The translations under genes and the position numbers were made by a program. A stretch of DNA of 64,000 nt from Bradyrhizobium sp. MOS002. Its GTDB lineage: Bacteria; Pseudomonadota; Alphaproteobacteria; Rhizobiales; Xanthobacteraceae. The stretch is from contig NZ_PYFX01000003.1 in the NCBI RefSeq assembly GCF_003020115.1, positions 124,001 through 188,000 of the forward strand, read 5' to 3'. This document shows positions 62,123 through 64,000 of the stretch, piece after piece; positions within the stretch are counted from its first letter, which is position 1, and the number at the start of each line of letters is the position of its first letter. The notes beneath the pieces are model-generated. The model was given only the letters and a program-made list of their open reading frames with translations, was not told the DNA's origin and ran no database searches.

Positions 62123-62953
62123 TTACTTTACCGCGCCAAAGGTGAGCCCGCGGACGAGCTGCTTCTGGCTGAACCAACCGAGGACGAGAATGGGCGCGAT
62201 CGCCAGCGTCGACGCCGCCGACAGCTTTGCCCAGAACAGCCCTTCCGGGCTCGAATAGGACGCGATGAACGTGGTGAGCGGCGCGGCGTTCGAGGTCGAC
62301 AGATTGAGCGTCCAGAACGCCTCGTTCCAGGCCAAGATCAGGTTCAGCAGCATGGTCGATGCGAGCCCCGGGATCGCCATCGGCGTCAGGACATAGACCA
62401 GCTCGCGGCCGATGGTGGCGCCGTCCATGCGCGCGGCTTCCAGGATGTCGCGCGGGATCTCCTTGAAATAGGTGAAGAGCATCCAGATCACGATCGGCAA
62501 ATTGCCGAGGCACAGGATGAAGACGAGACCGATGCGGGAATCGAGCAGGCCGAAGGACTTGTAGATCAGGTAGATCGGCACCAGCACGCCGACCGGCGGC
62601 ATCATCTTGGTCGAGAGCATCCAGAGCAGGATGTCCTTGGTGCGCTTGGTCGGCGAGAACGCCATCGACCAGGCGGCGGGGATCGCGATCAGCAGTGCGA
62701 TCAAGGTCGAGCCGCCGGCGATGATGATCGAGTTCATCGCGTGGAGGAAATAGTCGCTGCGCTCCTGCACGGTCGCGTAGTTCTCCGTGGTCCAGTGGAA
62801 GAACAGGAACGACGGCGGAATCGCGAAGGCCTCAAGTTCGGTCTTGAAGCTCGCCAATACCATCCAGAGGATCGGGAAGAAGATCAGGAAGCCGAAGAAC
62901 CACGCCCCGATCGTCGAGATCACCACCCGCCGCGTCGTCGCCATCCGCGCCAT
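62123..62953 (-). CDS. Carbohydrate ABC transporter permease (MalG/SmoG-like)
   Basis: A 276-residue permease with six predicted membrane helices. The cytoplasmic ATPase-contact loop [31 protein letters not shown] (in two blocks) and the N-terminal [18 protein letters not shown] match CUT1 permeases. It starts 3 bp after the other permease ends. With it, it forms the membrane channel of the polyol transporter. Confidence 0.95.
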   Translation of the reverse strand: MARMATTRRVVISTIGAWFFGFLIFFPILWMVLASFKTELEAFAIPPSFLFFHWTTENYATVQERSDYFLHAMNSIIIAGGSTLIALLIAIPAAWSMAFSPTKRTKDILLWMLSTKMMPPVGVLVPIYLIYKSFGLLDSRIGLVFILCLGNLPIVIWMLFTYFKEIPRDILEAARMDGATIGRELVYVLTPMAIPGLASTMLLNLILAWNEAFWTLNLSTSNAAPLTTFIASYSSPEGLFWAKLSAASTLAIAPILVLGWFSQKQLVRGLTFGAVK

Positions 62954-62956
62954 GTC

Positions 62957-63829
62957 TCATGCCTCCAGATTGCGGCCGACGATGCGGACCAGGAAGAAGG
63001 CTACGACGTTGGCGATTGCGACAGCGACGAGGCCACCCGCCGAGGCGGTGCCGACATCGTACTGAATCAGTGCCTGCGAATAGATCAGGAAGGCGATGTT
63101 GGTGGTCGACAGTCCCGGGCCGCCGCCCGTGGTAACGTAGATCTCGGCAAAGACGGTGAGCAGGAAGATCGTCTCGATCAGGATCACCACCGTGATGGGA
63201 CGCGCGAGGTGCGGCAGCGTGATGTAGATGAAGGTCGAGACCGCGCTGGCACCGTCCATTTCAGCGGCTTCCTTCTGCTCCTCGTCGAGCGATTGCATCG
63301 CGGTGAGCAAAATCAGCGTCGCGAACGGCAGCCATTGCCAGGACACGATCAGAATTACGGCCAGCAGCGGCGCGTCGGTAAACCAGTCGATCGGCGTCAA
63401 CCCGAACACCGACGCGATCCAGGCAAACAGCCCGGATACCGGATGCATCAACAGGTTCTTCCAGACCAGCGCGCTCACCGTCGGCATGACGAAGAACGGG
63501 GCGATCACCATCAGCCGCACGATGTTGAGGCCGATCACGGGCTGGTCGAGCAACAGCGCCAGCGGAATTCCGAGCAGGACGGTCAGCGCCAGCACCGAGC
63601 CGACCAGCACCAGCGTGTTCTGAAGCGACGCGAGGAACGCGGGATCGGTGAGGAAGTAGCGGAAATTTTCCAGCCCAACGAACGTTTCGGAGCCGGGATC
63701 GAGCAGGCTGTAATGCAGCGTCGAGAAATAGATCGTCAGCGCGAGCGGGACGATCATCCAGATGAACAGCAGCCCGACCGCCGGCGTCAGGAGCGTCCGT
63801 GCGAGAAGCTGCGTCTGCCGGGTTGCCAT
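62957..63829 (-). CDS. Carbohydrate ABC transporter permease (MalF/SmoF-like)
   Basis: A 290-residue permease. The first helix is LLFIWMIVPLALTIYFS, and the ATPase-contact loop is EEQKEAAEMDGASAVSTFIYITLPHL. I chose the ATG at 63829 (MATRQTQL) because GGAGAAG precedes it; the longer frame to 63865 begins inside the intergenic stem-loop. It is the first gene after the substrate-binding protein, with a 92-bp gap containing a hairpin. Confidence 0.94.
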   Translation of the reverse strand: MATRQTQLLARTLLTPAVGLLFIWMIVPLALTIYFSTLHYSLLDPGSETFVGLENFRYFLTDPAFLASLQNTLVLVGSVLALTVLLGIPLALLLDQPVIGLNIVRLMVIAPFFVMPTVSALVWKNLLMHPVSGLFAWIASVFGLTPIDWFTDAPLLAVILIVSWQWLPFATLILLTAMQSLDEEQKEAAEMDGASAVSTFIYITLPHLARPITVVILIETIFLLTVFAEIYVTTGGGPGLSTTNIAFLIYSQALIQYDVGTASAGGLVAVAIANVVAFFLVRIVGRNLEA

Positions 63830-63857
63830 TGTTGGCTTCTCCGCTTGCGGGAAGAAG

Positions 63858-63889
63858 GCGGCCATCCATCTGGAGCGGTGGATGGCCGC
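63858..63889 (-). other. Intercistronic stem-loop between SBP and permease genes
   Basis: GCGGCCATCCA (63858-63868) pairs perfectly with TGGATGGCCGC (63879-63889), an 11-bp stem around a 10-nt loop. Such hairpins between binding-protein and permease genes are known to stabilise upstream mRNA and give more binding protein than permease, as in malE-malF. The role here is inferred. Confidence 0.75.
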
Positions 63890-63918
63890 AAGTTTGAGCT
63901 CAGGAGGGAGAGCTCGAG

Positions 63919-64000
63919 CTCACTTGATGTAACCCGCGCGCTTCATCTCGCGCTCGGTTGAAGATTGCGCCGCGGTGAGCGCGGCATCGACCGTCATCGA
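63919..64000 (-). CDS. Sugar ABC transporter substrate-binding protein, C-terminal end only
   Basis: Only the last 26 codons are in the window, ending in the residues EREMKRAGYIK before TGA at 63919-63921. The sequence VDAALTAAQSSTEREMKRAGYI matches the C-terminal helix of CUT1 extracellular solute-binding proteins. It would be the first gene of the polyol operon and its specificity cannot be read from this fragment. Confidence 0.75.

Overview
The window reads as chromosomal DNA of a high-GC alphaproteobacterium, most likely Bradyrhizobium or a close relative in the Nitrobacteraceae. The evidence is the aerobic (oxygen-dependent) cobalamin gene set, the dense 1-4 bp stop/start overlaps, a palindromic repeat of a type I recall from Bradyrhizobium and Rhodopseudomonas genomes, and rhizobial-style solute uptake operons. 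I see no insertion sequence, prophage, CRISPR array, tRNA or rRNA.

Region 1 (1-22642) is a nearly complete late-insertion B12 pathway. Minus-strand unit A is cobL-cobE-cobM-cobB-cobA. Unit B follows it directly: a cobalamin riboswitch, a solitary cbiM, cobF and cobT. Unit C is a promoter and second cobalamin riboswitch, then DUF1636-cobW-cobN-cobG-cobH-cobI-cobJ, coupled by 1-4 bp overlaps and one 2 bp gap. On the plus strand are cobK, cobO-cobQ and cobU(cobP)-cobS(cobV)-bluB. The minus-strand pair cbiB and cobD (threonine-phosphate decarboxylase) lies between the last two. A partial histidine phosphatase (cobC-like) opens the window. The set runs from uroporphyrinogen III to adenosylcobalamin, including synthesis of the lower ligand. 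The CobS/CobT subunits of the cobaltochelatase are not here and must be encoded elsewhere.

Region 2 (22671-41935) is a two-partner secretion locus on the minus strand: an exported protein of unknown function, a giant tpsA-type filamentous adhesin (LktA/haemagglutinin-like, about 5440 residues if read through) and its tpsB outer-membrane transporter. The tpsA frame is broken by one missing base at about 31575/31576.

Region 3 (41936-50622) holds small units: a Tat-exported substrate-binding protein coupled to a hybrid sensor kinase, a secreted alpha/beta hydrolase, a LysR regulator divergent from a VOC dioxygenase/hydrolase pair resembling MhqO-MhqD, and a CorA-type transporter. Hairpins separate the convergent units.

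Region 4 (50623-57538) is a peptide/opine-type ABC operon led by an amidase and ending with its binding protein. Region 5 (57665-64000, running off the end) is a polyol/sugar ABC operon (binding protein, two permeases, MalK-type ATPase) followed by an SDR polyol dehydrogenase, an FGGY kinase and a PfkB (fructokinase-like) kinase.
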